A stretch of 64,000 nt of DNA, taken from assembly GCF_036227265.1 (NCBI RefSeq), contig NZ_CP109446.1, positions 8,325,001-8,389,000 of the forward strand. The letters run 5' to 3'. Below are positions 61,920-64,000 of the stretch, in pieces. The notes under the pieces were generated by a model. It made no database searches and had not been told where the DNA came from. It was given only the letters and a program-made list of their open reading frames with translations. The DNA is from Streptomyces sp. NBC_01476 (GTDB taxonomy: Bacteria; Actinomycetota; Actinomycetes; Streptomycetales; Streptomycetaceae). The position numbers and the translations under genes are program-made. Each line of letters opens with the position of its first letter. Position 1 is the first letter of the stretch.

Positions 61920-63791
61920 TCAGCCGTCTGCGGGGTCTGCCGGGGGCTCGTCGGGACGGACGGGGAAGAACCCGAAGCGGTGTTCCTGGGGGTCTCGGCT
62001 GAACATGTACACCTGCGCGTGCGCGGCGACGTCCGCGGGCGGGTCGGTGTTCTCCACGACGACGGCCTGGCCGGCAAAACGCTGGAGCAGGTCGCGGTAG
62101 AAGTAGTCGATGACACTGTCGGGCAGGTCGGGATCGTCGGTGCGGCGCACCCCGGGCTGCCGATAGGTGACCAGCGGGGAGTCCAGGACGACGAATCCGG
62201 GGTGGTGGTGCTCCTTGCGCAGGCAGTGATCGGCCAGAGACACGGCGAATGCGGAGTGCAGGACCGCTCGCATGCCCTTGCCATGGCCGGCGCGGGCGTG
62301 GTCACCGACATACAGCTCGCCGCTGTACTGGTCGTAAGCCATGTCATGGACGCGGACCTGCCACTGCTCCAGGGTGCGGGCGATGGCACGGTCGAATTCG
62401 GCGAGGGTGCCGGCGGGGATGCCTCGGCTGGGAGGGCCTCCGGGAACCGCCCCGTCGGCAACCAGCCCTGCACGGACGTCCTCGAGTTCCTGGATCCGGC
62501 GGTGGAGGCCGAGCTGTTCCTCGACGCGGGACCGGGCCGACATCAGCTCGGCTGCCTGGTTCTCGAGTGGCCGCAGTTCCTCTTCGACCCCGGCGATCTC
62601 GCGGTCGGTCGCCGCGGAGTCCTCCAGGTTCCGGGCGCGCTGGCCGGCGATCTCTTCGCGCTGCTCGCGCAGGCCGTCGATGGTCAGGTGCAGATCGGAC
62701 AGCAGCTGTCGGGTCTTGGTGTCCTCGGCGAGCACGGCGGTGTGCAGGGCGGTGGTCTCCTGGGCGTCGTGGCCGGCGCTCTGGTGCTCGGGCTCCGCGC
62801 CGCAGAAGACGCATGTTCCAATGCGGAAGTAGCCCAGCAGGCTGCCGGCTTCCTCGACCATCACCAGGCGTGCGAGATCGGATTCGTACTGGCTGCCTAG
62901 GAGCCCGAAGCGGCCCATCAGGTCATCGACTTCCGTCAGGCGCTGGTCGTGCTGGCCCAGTGCCACCGACAGCGCCGCCCGCCGCCCGATCGCCTGCGCG
63001 TGGCGGTCTGCGACCCCGCGCAGGGAGACCGCGGCGCCGTCCTGGTGGGTCAGGATGCGCCGTAGCTGTTCGGCCAGCTCCGATTCGTTGCCGCCCTGCG
63101 GGTCCAGCTGCCGCTGGAGGTCCAGGACCAGCTCGTCGAGCAGGCTGATCTTGCCCTTGTGGACCCGTCGTTGCCCCGTGTTGGGCTGCACTGCGGAGGC
63201 CTGCTCGCCCTGGCCGGTCAGCAGCAGATTCAGGACCGATTTGCGGGCTGTCTGCCCGCTGGCGCCGGTGGACAACAGTACGGGCGGGGTCTTGGCCACC
63301 ATCCGGGTCTCGCTGACCAGGCACAGATGCAGTAGGTCCCGGAACGCCACCGCCTTGATCCCGCCGGTGTCGTTGGTGGCGATCAGCGCGCCGTCCAGCC
63401 CGATGCGCTCCAGCAGGTAGCGGGAGAGGTTCTTGGACGTCCTGCCGTGGTGCTGCGCGGTCAGCTCCAGGTCGGCCGCACGGTAGATCAGGCCGCGCAG
63501 GTCCTGGTTGAACACGTTGACCCGGGCGCTGTTGGGGCCGCGCATCAAGGTGATGACCTGCCCGTCGGGCAGCTCAATACCCAGCAGGATCTGTGTGTAG
63601 CCGTCGGCTTCGGGGATCAGGCTGAGCTTGCGGGCGCCGAGCATGTAGTCGATCGCCTCGGTGACGAAGGACTTGCCGGTGTCGGAGGCGCCGTAGATCA
63701 CGGTCAGCCGCGGATCGAAGACGACCTGGGCCGTTTCCTTGCCGTCGCCGGCGAACGTCAGGTGCACAAGGCGCAGACCGGGCACGGTCAC
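61920..63791 (-). CDS. ABC-3C/Rad50-like SMC ATPase with CxxC hook
   Basis: A 623-residue protein from the GTG at 63791 (MTVPGLRLVHLTFAGDGKE): Walker A YGASDTGKSFVTEAI (about 32-46), an N-terminal lobe, coiled coils, a single CVFC motif (CVFCGAEPEH) in the hinge position that resembles a Rad50 zinc hook, then the C-terminal lobe with FVVLDSPLV (Walker B). Together with the preceding gene it fits the ABC-three-component conflict systems. Its start overlaps the upstream stop (GTGA). Convergent with the PD-(D/E)XK gene. Confidence 0.75.
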   Translation of the reverse strand: MTVPGLRLVHLTFAGDGKETAQVVFDPRLTVIYGASDTGKSFVTEAIDYMLGARKLSLIPEADGYTQILLGIELPDGQVITLMRGPNSARVNVFNQDLRGLIYRAADLELTAQHHGRTSKNLSRYLLERIGLDGALIATNDTGGIKAVAFRDLLHLCLVSETRMVAKTPPVLLSTGASGQTARKSVLNLLLTGQGEQASAVQPNTGQRRVHKGKISLLDELVLDLQRQLDPQGGNESELAEQLRRILTHQDGAAVSLRGVADRHAQAIGRRAALSVALGQHDQRLTEVDDLMGRFGLLGSQYESDLARLVMVEEAGSLLGYFRIGTCVFCGAEPEHQSAGHDAQETTALHTAVLAEDTKTRQLLSDLHLTIDGLREQREEIAGQRARNLEDSAATDREIAGVEEELRPLENQAAELMSARSRVEEQLGLHRRIQELEDVRAGLVADGAVPGGPPSRGIPAGTLAEFDRAIARTLEQWQVRVHDMAYDQYSGELYVGDHARAGHGKGMRAVLHSAFAVSLADHCLRKEHHHPGFVVLDSPLVTYRQPGVRRTDDPDLPDSVIDYFYRDLLQRFAGQAVVVENTDPPADVAAHAQVYMFSRDPQEHRFGFFPVRPDEPPADPADG

Positions 63792-64000
63792 TCTCCGGGG
63801 AAGGGCTGGTGGGAAGCGAAGTCGCGGGCCCACCGGTCGGTGATGTCACGGGTCGCGGCGCGGACGTCCAGCCCGGGTGAGGACTGGGTGGCGATCACCC
63901 AAGCGGCACGGTGCTTGAGCTGATCGGTGTAGGGCGCCGCCAGGATGTCCACGAAGCCCGGCCCCTCCTCGCTCGCACGGTAAACCAGGCCGTCCTCGCC
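63788..64000 (-). CDS. ABC-3C middle-component protein, partial (5' end outside window)
   Basis: The last 70 codons before the ATPase gene read GPGFVDILAAPYTDQLKHRA, AWVIATQSS and WARDFASHQPFPGE to the stop. Position directly before, and overlap with, the ABC ATPase match the small middle component of ABC-three-component systems. Only the C-terminus is seen, so the family is inferred. Confidence 0.5.
   Translation of the reverse strand, partial: GEDGLVYRASEEGPGFVDILAAPYTDQLKHRAAWVIATQSSPGLDVRAATRDITDRWARDFASHQPFPGE

Overview
The window is very GC-rich actinomycete DNA, almost certainly Streptomyces: GTG starts, chains of 4-bp ATGA/GTGA overlaps, and above all the adjacent telomere genes tap and tpg (6.8-9.6 kb), which maintain protein-capped linear replicons. 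It therefore most likely comes from a chromosome arm or a large linear plasmid. No CRISPR array, rRNA or tRNA was seen.

Layout. 0-6.5 kb: a partial DUF4184 membrane protein, a P-loop NTPase, two MuiA/DUF4139 coiled-coil proteins in tandem, an NlpC/P60-like hydrolase, a broken kinase, a small DUF1059 protein and a gene-free stretch that folds into several hairpins (possible 6C-type RNA). 6.7-11 kb: tap-tpg and a DnaJ-type zinc-finger protein with a membrane tail. 11-21 kb: ordinary arm genes, namely an epimerase/ECF41 sigma operon behind an ECF41-like promoter, an M48 protease, a nucleotidyltransferase-NTF2 fusion, a Fic-like toxin-antitoxin pair, a PPOX protein, a SLOG-type protein coupled to a VKOR protein, and a GAF-PP2C phosphatase. 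21-24.4 kb: a secreted beta-helix protein.

24.4-31.7 kb is a graveyard: an RHS gene split by an IS5-family element (17-bp inverted repeats, 3-bp duplication) whose C-terminal tip is followed by a small two-helix membrane protein (candidate toxin/immunity pair), chimeric remnants of Mu-type and IS5-type transposases, and a frameshifted aminoglycoside-phosphotransferase-like gene. 31.8-35.7 kb encodes a secreted sedolisin fused to regulatory-like and Kelch domains.

From 35.8 kb to the end lies a defence and mobility island: a 3'-truncated IS481 copy, a NACHT NTPase, gene fragments, two apparently identical IS3 copies in opposite orientation enclosing one 1,793-residue STAND-type ATPase with an N-terminal winged helix and PD-(D/E)XK-like nuclease region, an N-truncated tyrosine integrase, a complete DUF2397/DUF2398/SMC/DUF2399 operon (Wadjet-like plasmid defence) followed closely by a PD-(D/E)XK-like gene, and, convergent to it, an ABC-three-component ATPase with its middle component running off the edge. 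The strongest candidates for something undescribed are the IS3-packaged STAND/nuclease gene, the fifth gene at the end of the Wadjet-like operon, and the RHS tip/membrane-protein pair.
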